A stretch of 64,000 bases of DNA from Neoroseomonas soli. GTDB taxonomy: Bacteria > Pseudomonadota > Alphaproteobacteria > Acetobacterales > Acetobacteraceae. The DNA lies in NCBI RefSeq assembly GCF_018129065.1, contig NZ_JAAEDM010000007.1, positions 59,087 to 123,086 of the forward strand. The letters are read 5' to 3'. Numbering within the stretch: the first letter of the stretch is position 1; every line of letters starts with the position of its first letter. The position numbers were made by a program, and so were the translations under genes. Below are positions 1 to 8,335 of the stretch, piece after piece. A model generated the notes under the pieces. The model worked only from the letters and a program-made list of their open reading frames with translations, was not told the origin of the DNA and searched no databases.

Positions 1-307
1 GCCGGGACGTCAGGGCCGGCACCTGGATGGGTGGCAGCGCGGGCAGCACAGGTGCCTGGCGCAGGCGCTCGGCCGCCTCGATCCTCACGCGCACCGACGG
101 GTCTGGCAATCCGCTATCGGCCGGCGCCCAATAGCGCACGCCGCCGGGCGGCGGTGGCGCGCGTGCTGCCAGGGCCGCGGCTTCGACGAAGGCGCGGTCG
201 GTCTCCACGCGGTTCCATTGGCCGATCGCGACCAGCAACCCTCCAAGGAAGACGAGCACGGCGCCGCCGAGCAGGTAGAGGCGCACGCGGGGCAGCGCGG
301 CCGTCAT
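1..307 (-). CDS. membrane-anchored protein of unknown function, 3' end outside the window
   Basis: The reading frame starts at ATG 307 and stays open to the window edge (about 102 codons seen). Its ATG overlaps the stop of the upstream gene as ATGA, so it is translationally coupled to it. Residues about 7-26 form one hydrophobic segment (LYLLGGAVLVFLGGLLVAIG), followed by a polar and then proline-rich stretch, which suggests an N-terminal anchor with an extracytoplasmic remainder. I do not recognise the family. The position at the end of the ATP-grasp/DUF350/DUF1190 cluster suggests a role in the same envelope module. Confidence 0.6.
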   Translation of the reverse strand, partial: MTAALPRVRLYLLGGAVLVFLGGLLVAIGQWNRVETDRAFVEAAALAARAPPPPGGVRYWAPADSGLPDPSVRVRIEAAERLRQAPVLPALPPIQVPALTSR

Positions 308-918
308 GGCGTCACCCCCATCCGCGGCGCAGGCAGCGCCAGGCGCCGCGCGAGATCCTCCGCCTCGCCGGCCGCCACCGCGTTCCCCGCGGTGAGTTCC
401 ACGATCAGCCGAGGCAGGTCGCGCGCCAGGGCCTGGCGCGGCTCGCCCTCGGGTGCTGTCGCACCGGCCTCGACCAGCGCGTGGGCCGCCGCCCGCTCGC
501 GCGGGGCCATCCGCTCCGCCGCGCCGGCGAGTTCGGACAGCAGCACCGGGAGCAGCGCGGTCTGCAGAGCGAGGCGCTGCGCTGCGGGAAGCGCAGCGGG
601 CAGGATGGGGCGCGGGCCGTCCTTGGGCGCGCCGCCACCCATCAGCCGGGCATCGAGGGCGCGGCCGGGCGCGCCGCCAACGACGAAGCCCATCAGCGTG
701 CCGATCACGGGCGCGGCGGCAACGGCGAACCAGTAGCCGGCGCCGCGCGGCGCCACGAAGGCACCAACCGCGGCGAATGCCAGGCCGGAGAACAGCAGCA
801 TGAACACCACGCGGCGCTGCCAATCCCCGAGCAGGACCTGCGCGGATGCCGCCGGGGCGGCTCCGGCGCGTGCCTGCACCCGCCGTCCCGTCCGCCTGGC
901 GCGCTTGTCAGAGGCCAT
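304..918 (-). CDS. hypothetical membrane protein (204 aa)
   Basis: A 204-residue protein with a basic, Arg-rich N-terminus. Two hydrophobic segments follow at about residues 36-56 and 62-82 (VVFMLLFSGLAFAAVGAFV and a Gly-rich second one), then an Ala-rich helical cytoplasmic-type domain. It starts three bases after the DUF1190 lipoprotein gene and its stop overlaps the next start (ATGA), so it sits inside the operon. No catalytic motif is recognised. It may be a poorly conserved accessory of the YjfL/YjfM/YjfC-type system; that is context only. Confidence 0.65.
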   Translation of the reverse strand: MASDKRARRTGRRVQARAGAAPAASAQVLLGDWQRRVVFMLLFSGLAFAAVGAFVAPRGAGYWFAVAAAPVIGTLMGFVVGGAPGRALDARLMGGGAPKDGPRPILPAALPAAQRLALQTALLPVLLSELAGAAERMAPRERAAAHALVEAGATAPEGEPRQALARDLPRLIVELTAGNAVAAGEAEDLARRLALPAPRMGVTP

Positions 919-921
919 GGC

Positions 922-2007
922 TCAGCCTCCCGAGGAATAGGCGCGGCCGGTCGAGCCGAAGCCTGCGCGAGAGATCGTGGAGGTGGGGCGGGAAATCGTC
1001 GTGCCTGACACCCGCGACCCCGAGCCGCTGGAATAGACGCCCATGCGGTTCGCTGCGGCGAGGCGACGCGTGCCGCTGTCCCAGGCCTGCAGCGGGCCGG
1101 TGCCGACTGCCGGGCGATAGGCGGCGGTGGGTGTGCGGTCCGCGGTCCAGGTCCAGCCCTGGTAGCGCGGCCCGATCCCGCTCGAGTAACCCTGGCGGTA
1201 GCCGGAATTGTAGCCGATCCACCAACCGGCCCGCGATGCGGTGCCGGACGTCCTTGCGCCGGACATTTCCTGCGGTGGCGTGCTGTCCGCCACCGTCATG
1301 GTCAGGGCGCTTTCGGGCAGTTCGACCTCGACGCATTGGGTCCAGGTCGCACGGCAGGAGTCGCGCGTCGCGAAACGGTTGGGCAGCGGCAGGTCGGAGC
1401 GCTCGCAGGCCTGCCATTCCACGGCGCAGGTCGCCTCGTCCGGATAGATCGGGGCGAGGCGGTAATAGGCATAGGTGGCGGCGATGGGTGTGCGCGTGGC
1501 GGCCGAGAGGTCCGGGGTCTCGACGTTGCGTGGTGCCGGCTGCGTCGCAATGCCGCTGCCGGCGGGCAAGGCCGGTTCCCGCAGCGCCCAGTAACGGGCC
1601 GAACGGTCCTGCACCACCGGATGCAGCAGGCGCTGGTCCTCGGGCGCGCGCGACCAGCCGGCGAGGACCGGGCGCCAGTTCGGGCCGGTGGCCGCGAGCG
1701 TCTCGCCCTCGCAGGCATCGCGGCCGAAGGTCGCCTCGCAGGCGGCGATGGTCACGAAGTGCGGGCGCGCGGCGCCGTGTTCGCGCGCGACCACCTGCTC
1801 CAGCACGTCGCAACGCGCGGGGTCCTCGCCAAGCCGGCGATGCGCCGCGCGGCAGGCATCGAGCCGCGCCTCGGTCTGCCCGGGCAGGTCGGGCGGCGGC
1901 GTCTCGTCGCAGCCCGCCGCGCCGAGGCCGAGCGTGACCAGCGCCGCCGCCCGCACGGTGCGGGACCGGCGGCGCGGCGGCACGGTGGCGTCGCCGTCGT
2001 GCGGCAT
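922..2007 (-). CDS. DUF1190 (YgiB/YjfM-like) lipoprotein
   Basis: 361 residues with an N-terminal signal and a lipobox-like LGAAGC ending at about residue 33, so probably a lipoprotein. Cys pairs of the family type follow (ACEATFGRDACE; YPDEATCAVEW). The C-terminus is rich in Ser, Thr, Arg and Gly and ends ISRAGFGSTGRAYSSGG, closely resembling the TRGGFG and SSRSMGG-like tail of E. coli YgiB. In E. coli YgiB and YjfM are encoded beside the glutathionylspermidine-synthetase-like YgiC and YjfC; here two such genes and a DUF350 gene lie just upstream. A tandem Cys-rich middle makes it longer than YgiB (about 220 residues). Function unknown; envelope stress or surface modification is inferred. 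Confidence 0.75.
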   Translation of the reverse strand: MPHDGDATVPPRRRSRTVRAAALVTLGLGAAGCDETPPPDLPGQTEARLDACRAAHRRLGEDPARCDVLEQVVAREHGAARPHFVTIAACEATFGRDACEGETLAATGPNWRPVLAGWSRAPEDQRLLHPVVQDRSARYWALREPALPAGSGIATQPAPRNVETPDLSAATRTPIAATYAYYRLAPIYPDEATCAVEWQACERSDLPLPNRFATRDSCRATWTQCVEVELPESALTMTVADSTPPQEMSGARTSGTASRAGWWIGYNSGYRQGYSSGIGPRYQGWTWTADRTPTAAYRPAVGTGPLQAWDSGTRRLAAANRMGVYSSGSGSRVSGTTISRPTSTISRAGFGSTGRAYSSGG

Positions 2008-2016
2008 CAGCCCGCC

Positions 2017-2442
2017 TCAGCCCGACATGACGGCATTGTTCAGGATCCCGGCGCCGACCTGCATGAAGGCGATGAAGACCGCGGCGCCGCCCACCTCGTC
2101 GGCCTCGATCTCCTGCTTGAGCCGCCCTTCGAGCAGCGTTGTCAGCACGAGATGGACGACGAGCTGCACGGCGACGGCGACGACGCACCAGATGATCTGG
2201 TCGAGCGGTCCTGCCGCCGAGCGCGCCACCGCCGCGATGGGCAGCACCATGCCGATCGCCTTGCCGCCGAGCGCCAGCGCGCAGGGCAGGTTGCCCGCGC
2301 GCAACAGCGCGAGTTCGGAATGCGGCGTGATCAGCGAGACGAGGACGAGCCCTGCCACCCAGAACACTACGCCGAGCGAGAAGGCGACGAGGAAGCTCAG
2401 GAAGGTCGAAGGGAAATAGGCGAGGATCTCGGCGGCGGTCAT
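2017..2442 (-). CDS. DUF350 (YjfL-like) inner-membrane protein
   Basis: 141 residues with four hydrophobic helices at about 12-38, 52-74, 80-102 and 116-138. The acidic/amphipathic loop EGRLKQEIEADEVGGA precedes the last helix. Length and topology fit the DUF350/YjfL family, whose genes neighbour YjfM (DUF1190) and YjfC (ATP-grasp) in enterobacteria. It lies 23 bases after the second ATP-grasp gene and 9 bases before the DUF1190 gene. A membrane partner of the ATP-grasp ligases is the usual proposal; no activity is proven for the family. Confidence 0.8.
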   Translation of the reverse strand: MTAAEILAYFPSTFLSFLVAFSLGVVFWVAGLVLVSLITPHSELALLRAGNLPCALALGGKAIGMVLPIAAVARSAAGPLDQIIWCVVAVAVQLVVHLVLTTLLEGRLKQEIEADEVGGAAVFIAFMQVGAGILNNAVMSG

Positions 2443-2465
2443 CCCGGTCGTTCCGTCTTGGCGCG

Positions 2466-3650
2466 TCAGCCGCGCAGGATGTGGGGCACGAAGCGCGCGG
2501 TGGGGCCGGTCACCGGCCCGCGCGATTCGCGGAAGGACAGGCCGGCCGGCTGCCCGCCGACCATCCAGACCGAGGCGGCGCAGTGCACCTGCCCGCGGGC
2601 GGATGGAAATACGGGCAGCGGGCAATGCGCCTGGTAGAGCAGGGGGCCGACCTCGTCCTCCGGTACCGTGCCGATGGGCTGGCCGGGCAGGTACACGTGC
2701 TCGCCGTCCCAGCCGCGGCGCGGCTTGGCCACCATCTCGCCCTGCGGCGGGCGGTCGAGGAAGGTCGGCAGCAGGTTCGGTGCGCCCGGGAACATGTGCC
2801 AGAGCAGCGCCATCATGGTCTTGTCGGCGAGCAGCCGAACCCAGGCACCAGGGTAGATGCGCGTCCGGGATCGGGGCAGGACCTCGACATTCGGCTCGTC
2901 CTCCATCCAGTCCCATGGATAGATCTTGATCATCGCGTCGTGTGGTTCGTCGCGGTCGTCCGTGAAGCGCTGCGCATCGAGATCCCAGCCGACCTGCCCG
3001 ATCGAGCAGATGCGCGCGGCGCGGTTCGTCTTCGCCGCGATCTCGGCGAGGTACTCGGCGTCGAAGCGTTCGGTGGTGTCGGCGGGGCGGCCGTCCGGCT
3101 CCGTCGCGCCGCCGCAGGCGATGGCGAAGCGCGCGGGCAGGCCGATCTGCGGGATGTGCTCGGACAGCTTCTCGTAGAGAAGGTTCTCCTGCGAATCCCC
3201 GCTCTGGCCCGACACCGACTGCCAGGATTCGAACCATTCCCACTGCACGAAGGACGCTTCGGCGAGGCCGAAGGGTGAATCCGCCTCGTAGTCCGTCAGC
3301 ATGGGCGTGCCGTCGGGTGCGAAGGAGAAATCCATCCGCCCGTGGAGCGGCGCGTCCTTGTCCCGCCAGGACTGCCCGATGGCGTCCCGCATCGCCGGGT
3401 TGTGGATGCCGAAATAGGCATAGTCGCCGCTGGCGACGAGTTCCTCCACCGCCTGGTAGCAGCGCTTCTGCACGCCCTTCGCCGCTTCGAGAAGCGCCTC
3501 GGATGCGGCGGCGTCGATGACGTAGGCCGCGTCGGTCACCCACCAGGGCTCCCCGTCGGGGTTCGGCACGTCGAGGCCGAGTTCGCGCAGCCGCGCGAGG
3601 AACAGCGACGGCGTCTGCACCGGCTCGCGCCGGAAGGGCGGATGAGCCAT
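2466..3650 (-). CDS. glutathionylspermidine synthase-like ATP-grasp ligase (YgiC/YjfC family), copy 2
   Basis: 394 residues from ATG 3650; longer upstream readings run through the previous gene. It carries the hallmarks of the C-terminal ATP-grasp domain of glutathionylspermidine synthetase: GRMDFSFAPDGTPMLTDYEADSP (shown here by GRMDF and DYEADSP), the KIYPWDW motif, a DKTMMALLW helix, and KPRRGWDGEHVYL as nucleotide loop. YgiC-type proteins lack the amidase domain and probably join an amine to a carboxylate with ATP; the substrate is unknown. It follows copy 1 by 11 bases, and about 40% of motif positions are shared, so the two are diverged paralogues that may form a heterodimer or act in sequence. 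Confidence 0.85.
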   Translation of the reverse strand: MAHPPFRREPVQTPSLFLARLRELGLDVPNPDGEPWWVTDAAYVIDAAASEALLEAAKGVQKRCYQAVEELVASGDYAYFGIHNPAMRDAIGQSWRDKDAPLHGRMDFSFAPDGTPMLTDYEADSPFGLAEASFVQWEWFESWQSVSGQSGDSQENLLYEKLSEHIPQIGLPARFAIACGGATEPDGRPADTTERFDAEYLAEIAAKTNRAARICSIGQVGWDLDAQRFTDDRDEPHDAMIKIYPWDWMEDEPNVEVLPRSRTRIYPGAWVRLLADKTMMALLWHMFPGAPNLLPTFLDRPPQGEMVAKPRRGWDGEHVYLPGQPIGTVPEDEVGPLLYQAHCPLPVFPSARGQVHCAASVWMVGGQPAGLSFRESRGPVTGPTARFVPHILRG

Positions 3651-3661
3651 GGCCGCGGCCG

Positions 3662-4837
3662 CTACAGGATCACGTGGGGCACGAAGCAGTCTTCGAAGGT
3701 CGTCACCCTGTCGTCCCCCTCCCGGATCCCGAGTCCGGCCGGTTCGTCGCCGACCATCCACACGCCCATGACGGGGTAGGCGACACCTTTCGGCGTCGCA
3801 TGTCCCGGCAGTGGCGCCCATTGTTGCCAGATCGTGGGGGAGGGGGGCAAACCTTCCGCGGCCTCGGTGGATTCATCCGCGCCGGTGCCGTCCACGGTCA
3901 TGCCCCATCCTTCGAGCCCCAGCGCCGGCTTGCCGATGGCCGGCCCATCGATCGCCGCGCGGTCGAGCGACGCCGGCAGCAGCAGAGGATGGCGCGGGAA
4001 CATCTCCCAGAGTGTGACGAGGATCGCCTTGCTGGCGTGCAGCATGCGTCGCGCGGGCTCGATCCAGCGCGTGCGGCCGAGCGGCAGCAGCCGCCCGCCT
4101 TCCTCCATGTCCAGCCAGTCCCAGGGATAGAGCTTGAAGCAGGCGGCGAGCGGCACGCCTTCGGGCGTCACGAAGCCGGCGCCTTCCTGCCAGGAGATGT
4201 CGTCCACCGGGAGGAAGACGGCCTCGTGCCCCGCCGCGCGCGCCGTGGCCATCAGGTAGGCGACCTGGGCGATCTCGTCCTCGCGGTCGCGCTCGGCGGC
4301 GAAGTGGATCACCGGCGGCAGGCCCATCTGCGGCCAGCGCGCGACGAGCGCATTGTCGATGGCGTTCCATTGGTCGGTGCCGGGGCGCGTCAGGGGACCG
4401 GGTGGGGTCTCCTCGAACCAGGCGAGCTGGACCGTCGCGGCCTCCAGCAGGGCAGCAGGCGTCTCGGCATTGAACTCGTAGAGCTTGATGGAGCCATCCG
4501 GATCGAGGCGGAAGTCGAAGCGGCCGTAGAGCGAGGGTTCCCCGAGGCGGTGCGATTCCTCGACCAGGGCGGCGAGGCGCGGGGTGAAGCCGAAGGCATG
4601 GTAGTCGCCGCGCGCGACGACGCGTTCGACGGCGGCGCCGATCATGCCATTCAGCTCGCGCGCTGCCGCTTCCAGTGCGGCGATGGCCTCGGGCGTCAGC
4701 GCGTAGCAGGCATCGCGCGCCCAGTACTCGCGCCCATCCGGGGAGTGGAAGGAAAAGCCAAGCGCCTCTGCTCGCTCCGGGAAGGTGTCGTCGCGCAGCA
4801 GCGCGCGGCGTGTGATGGCGGAGGGCGAATCAATCAT
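3662..4837 (-). CDS. glutathionylspermidine synthase-like ATP-grasp ligase (YgiC/YjfC family), copy 1
   Basis: 391 residues. Motifs SLYGRFDF, LYEFNAETP, KLYPWDWLDMEEGG and the C-terminal PVMGVWMVGDEPAGLGIRE match the YgiC/YjfC ATP-grasp family. Asp, Glu and Asn of FDF/EFNAETP are the expected Mg-ATP ligands. The start ATG overlaps an upstream stop codon (ATGA at 4834-4837) in a frame that remains open across the intergenic gap, hinting at a lost upstream partner. First gene of a probable operon with copy 2, DUF350, DUF1190 and two membrane proteins. Confidence 0.85.
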   Translation of the reverse strand: MIDSPSAITRRALLRDDTFPERAEALGFSFHSPDGREYWARDACYALTPEAIAALEAAARELNGMIGAAVERVVARGDYHAFGFTPRLAALVEESHRLGEPSLYGRFDFRLDPDGSIKLYEFNAETPAALLEAATVQLAWFEETPPGPLTRPGTDQWNAIDNALVARWPQMGLPPVIHFAAERDREDEIAQVAYLMATARAAGHEAVFLPVDDISWQEGAGFVTPEGVPLAACFKLYPWDWLDMEEGGRLLPLGRTRWIEPARRMLHASKAILVTLWEMFPRHPLLLPASLDRAAIDGPAIGKPALGLEGWGMTVDGTGADESTEAAEGLPPSPTIWQQWAPLPGHATPKGVAYPVMGVWMVGDEPAGLGIREGDDRVTTFEDCFVPHVIL

Positions 4838-4991
4838 CGGCAGCGGCGAGCATGGGCAGGGCTTGTTCGGCGATCGCCAAGCGCGGCGAATTCGAGGGCG
4901 GCGACAAAGTTGCGAGCGGTCTTGTCGTCGCGGGTGGTGATGGCAAGGAGCCCCGCGCCAACCATTCGATGGCGCGGGACGAAGTCCGGGA

Positions 4992-6584
4992 TCAGCGTCC
5001 TCCTCGCTCGATGTTCCAGATCACCGGAAAGCCGAAATCGATTACGCCGCGCAATTCGGTACGCCAGGCGGCGGGGGCGCGGAACTGCCCTGCGATGGGG
5101 AAGGTGGCGCGCTCGATCGCCACGCGATTCAGTTCCGCCGCCAGTTCGCGGCGCCGCGCTGGGTCGCTCTCGGCCTCGAAGCGTTCGATGATCGGCGTCA
5201 TCGCCGCCTCGCAATACCCCCAGGGCTGGTTGTCGGTGCAATTGAAGCCGACGCCGAGGTTCGACAACGGGTCGGCCATGTCGAACCCGGTGTAGACCAC
5301 GGGCACCACGCTCCAGCCGCCCCGGTCCAGCGGCTGGCGCTGCACCCAGCGCTGGGCGATGGACGACCAGTCGGAACCCTGGATGTCCAGGTTGAAGCCC
5401 GCCCGCTTCATGCGGTCGATCAGCACCAGGCCGAAGGGGTTGAGCAGAGCGGAATCGAGCGGATGAAGCAGCACAACACGCTCGTTGCGGTAGCCGGATT
5501 CCCGCAGCAGGGCCTGCGCACGCTCAAGGCTCGGCTGGGCGATCGCGTCGCTGCCGCGGTCGCTGGTATAGGTCGTGCCGCACATGAACATCGCCGCGCA
5601 ATTCGGCCGGCCGACTTCGCCAAAGCCCGTTCCAGCCAGGATCTCCGTGCGGTCGAGGCACTGCTGAACCGCGCGGCGGACCAGCACGTTGTCGAAGGGT
5701 GGCTGGTAGTGGTTGATGCTGACGGCGTACATCATCTCCGCCTGGCCGCTGGCCTGGGAGATGACGATGTTCCGGTTGGCGCGCATGAGCGGCAGGTTGT
5801 CGACGGGCGCATACTCGAGATAGTCGACCTCCCCCTGCTGCAGCGACGCCGCGCGCAGCGCGATGTCGGGCATGGTGATCATCTCGACGCGATCGACCTT
5901 CGCGACCTTGCCCCCGGCGAGGCCGTCGGCAGGCTCGTCGCGCGGCACGTAGCGCTCGTTGCGACGGAAGACGGTGCGTTCGCCCGGCACCCATTCGTCG
6001 CGCAGGAAGACGAAGGGGCCCGAACCGATGATCTCGCGCGCCTGCTGCGTTGGCGTCGTGCCCGAGGCAATGCGCGCCGGCATGATGAAGGGCACGTGGA
6101 CGGAGGGCTTGCCCAGCGCCTCGATCACGCCGCCATAGGGGCGCGAGAGCCTCAGCATGAAGCCGTCCGCGCCGGCCGTCGTCAACTCGGCCGTCGCGGC
6201 CATCAGGCGCCGGCCGATGGAATCGCGGTTGCCCCAGCGACGTAGCGACGCGACCACATCTTCCGACGTCACCGGCGTGCCGTCGTGGAAGGTGAGGCCG
6301 GGACGCAGCCGGAAGGTCCAGGTCAGGCGATCGGCGCTGGTCTCCCAGCCCTGCAGCATCTGCGGCCTGTAGCGGCCCTGGCTGTCCATCGCGACCAGCG
6401 TGTCGAACACGAGGTAGGCGAAGTTGCGCGTGACGAAGGACGGGCTGCTGATCGGATCGAGGTTCTGCAGCCCCACATTCACCACGAAGCGGAAGGGCCG
6501 CTCGCGGGATTGCGCGAGGGCGAGGCGCGGCGCCCCCAACGCCACGCCAGCGACGGCGAGGCCCTGTCTGCGGGTCAGCATCAT
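4992..6584 (-). CDS. ABC transporter substrate-binding protein, family 5 (dipeptide/oligopeptide type)
   Basis: 530 residues with a Tat-like signal (LTRRQGLAVAGVALGAPRLALAQ). The mature part shows the SBP_bac_5 order: LDPISSPSF at the start, the family signature GWETSADRLTWTFRLRPGLTFHDG at about residues 79-102 (key part TFRLRPGLTFHDG), GSGPFVF near 180, VRRAVQQCLDRTEI, and the terminal VIWNIERG. Such proteins bind peptides, nickel or other small solutes in the periplasm. No permease or ATPase is adjacent, so it must use a distant transporter or be part of a sensing or catabolic set. It lies 22 bases downstream of the deacetylase gene. Confidence 0.9.
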   Translation of the reverse strand: MMLTRRQGLAVAGVALGAPRLALAQSRERPFRFVVNVGLQNLDPISSPSFVTRNFAYLVFDTLVAMDSQGRYRPQMLQGWETSADRLTWTFRLRPGLTFHDGTPVTSEDVVASLRRWGNRDSIGRRLMAATAELTTAGADGFMLRLSRPYGGVIEALGKPSVHVPFIMPARIASGTTPTQQAREIIGSGPFVFLRDEWVPGERTVFRRNERYVPRDEPADGLAGGKVAKVDRVEMITMPDIALRAASLQQGEVDYLEYAPVDNLPLMRANRNIVISQASGQAEMMYAVSINHYQPPFDNVLVRRAVQQCLDRTEILAGTGFGEVGRPNCAAMFMCGTTYTSDRGSDAIAQPSLERAQALLRESGYRNERVVLLHPLDSALLNPFGLVLIDRMKRAGFNLDIQGSDWSSIAQRWVQRQPLDRGGWSVVPVVYTGFDMADPLSNLGVGFNCTDNQPWGYCEAAMTPIIERFEAESDPARRRELAAELNRVAIERATFPIAGQFRAPAAWRTELRGVIDFGFPVIWNIERGGR

Positions 6585-6606
6585 CGTCGGTCTCCTCTTC
6601 GCACGG

Positions 6607-7428
6607 TCAGGACTGGGTCGTGGCCCAAGCCTCCGCGACCTGGCTGCACGTGGCGAACCATAGGCCCTCGAAGCCGCGCATGAACTCGATCATTTCGCGC
6701 AGCAATGCGATGCGGCTGGGGCGTCCGCTGAACTGCGGATGCATCACCAGGTTGTAGTAGCCGCCCCAGCGATGGATCTCGCGGAACTCGTCCTGCCAGA
6801 CTTCGCGGATGTGGCTGTTGGTGAAGATGGGCCGCGGCGTCTTGATCGAAAACAGCAGGAAGGGAGCGTCGTCCAGGCTCCAGTGCCAGGGCAGTTCGAT
6901 GATGGACGCGCCGCCGGGTGCCGCGATGCGATACGGGTTGATGTCCGCCATCATCGAGCTGTCGTAGAGAAAGCCATGCTTGGCGAGCAGGCGGATGGTG
7001 CTGTCGCTGGTCTCGCCGGCCGGCGAGCGATAGCCCTTCGGCACCACGCCGAGCACGCGCTTCAGCGCGTCGAGGCCGCGCTCCATCTCCTCTACTTCCT
7101 GGTCCGGGAAGGCGGGGTCGACCCAGGCGTGGGAGTAGGAATGGTGGCCGATCTCGTGGCCGGCCTTGAGCACCATCTCCGCACGGTCGGCGTGGTTCTC
7201 GACCGTCCAGCCGGGGATGAAGAAGGTGGCCGGCACGCCGGCATCCTTCAGGGTCTCGAGGATCTTCGGCACGCCGACACGCGCGCCGTAGGTCCCCTGG
7301 CTCAGCGTTCCCGGGCGCTGCGCATTCGCCGGGTCACGCGAGAGCCACAGCGTCTCGGCGTCGAAATCGAAGGTCAGGGTGACGGCGACGCGCGCGCCGC
7401 CCGGCCACTTCACGCCGGTTCCGGTCAT
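6607..7428 (-). CDS. polysaccharide deacetylase family protein (CE4, HpPgdA-like)
   Basis: 273 residues from ATG 7428, preceded by GGGGATC. CE4 motif 1 is TFDFDAE (Asp21 and Asp23 as base and metal ligand) and motif 2 is HSYSH (His96 and His100, metal). The RSPAGE motif follows at about 141-146 and MHPQFSGRP near the C-terminus. It has no signal peptide. This cytoplasmic HpPgdA/PuuE-like branch includes amidohydrolases of small molecules (for example allantoin- or imide-type substrates) as well as deacetylases. Between a binding protein and an SDR, a small-molecule amide substrate is more likely than polysaccharide; that is inference. Confidence 0.85.
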   Translation of the reverse strand: MTGTGVKWPGGARVAVTLTFDFDAETLWLSRDPANAQRPGTLSQGTYGARVGVPKILETLKDAGVPATFFIPGWTVENHADRAEMVLKAGHEIGHHSYSHAWVDPAFPDQEVEEMERGLDALKRVLGVVPKGYRSPAGETSDSTIRLLAKHGFLYDSSMMADINPYRIAAPGGASIIELPWHWSLDDAPFLLFSIKTPRPIFTNSHIREVWQDEFREIHRWGGYYNLVMHPQFSGRPSRIALLREMIEFMRGFEGLWFATCSQVAEAWATTQS

Positions 7429-7459
7429 TCGATGATCCCCTTCATGGCTCGCTGGACGT

Positions 7460-8221
7460 TCATGCAAGTCGGCCGCCATCCACCGGCAACGCGACACCAT
7501 TGATGTAGGAGGCAGCGTCGCCGAGCAGGAACAGCACGGCCGCGCGCACCTCCTCCGGCGTGCCGAAGCGCCCCATCGGATTGCGCGCGCGGAAGAAGAC
7601 CTCGCGATCCGCGGCGCAGTCGCCGGCGGAGGCGAAGGTTTCGCGCAGCATCGGCGTCTCGATCGGGCCGGGGCATACGCAATTGGCACGGATGCCCTGC
7701 GCGGTGTGGCTGGCGGCAACGCTGCGCGTCATCAGCACCACGGCGCCTTTGCTCGCGGAATAGGCGGGAAAGGTGGCATTGCCCGCGAGCCCCGCGCCGG
7801 AGGCCAGCGTCACCACCGCCCCGCCGCTGCCAGCGATCATGCGCGGCAGGACGTGCTTCAGCGCCAGCCAGGTTCCCTTGACGTTGACCGCGAAGAGGCG
7901 ATCCCACGCCTCCTCCGTGACATCCGCGAGGGGGACGGTGGGCCCGAGAATTCCGGCAGCGGTGACGAGCAGGGAGACAGGGCCGAGCGCATCCAGCGCA
8001 TCCGCCGCCCGTTCCATGTCGGCGCCTCGTGAGACGTCGCCGGCGACGACCATCGCGCCGGGGCAGTGCATCGCCGTGTCCTTCAGCCCGTCCGCGTCGC
8101 GGTCCATCAGGACAAGGCGTGCACCCGATGCGGCGAGGCCCGTCGCGACGCTGCGACCGAGGCCCGATGCGGCTCCGGTCACCAGGCCGACGCGCCCGGC
8201 GAATTGCGCTCCATCCGTCAC
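7460..8221 (-). CDS. short-chain dehydrogenase/reductase (SDR)
   Basis: Classical SDR: the cofactor loop is TGAASGLG, the acidic residue for NAD binding is in LMDRD, followed by TAAG in place of NNAG, and the catalytic set is Ser (LASGAG), Tyr (YSASK) and Lys, then PGPIETPM. I prefer GTG 8221, which has GGAGGACG eight bases upstream and gives 253 residues; an in-frame ATG at 8287 would add a 22-residue polar extension. It sits between the XRE regulator and the deacetylase gene on the same strand. Substrate unknown, probably a secondary alcohol or keto intermediate. Confidence 0.85.
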   Translation of the reverse strand: MTDGAQFAGRVGLVTGAASGLGRSVATGLAASGARLVLMDRDADGLKDTAMHCPGAMVVAGDVSRGADMERAADALDALGPVSLLVTAAGILGPTVPLADVTEEAWDRLFAVNVKGTWLALKHVLPRMIAGSGGAVVTLASGAGLAGNATFPAYSASKGAVVLMTRSVAASHTAQGIRANCVCPGPIETPMLRETFASAGDCAADREVFFRARNPMGRFGTPEEVRAAVLFLLGDAASYINGVALPVDGGRLA

Positions 8222-8335
8222 GGCCTCGTCCTCCGACAGTCGCTGGCGCTTCCGCGTGGAAGCCGCTCCATTGCACGAAGACATCAAGCGAACGGTAGGT
8301 CCCGCGCGCGAGACCTGTCAAAGACGCACGGGCAC

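Noticed and set aside
3674..5191. 505-codon plus-strand open frame opposite the ATP-grasp ligase
   Set aside because: High-GC shadow frame without motifs; the minus-strand ligase has conserved ATP-grasp residues throughout.
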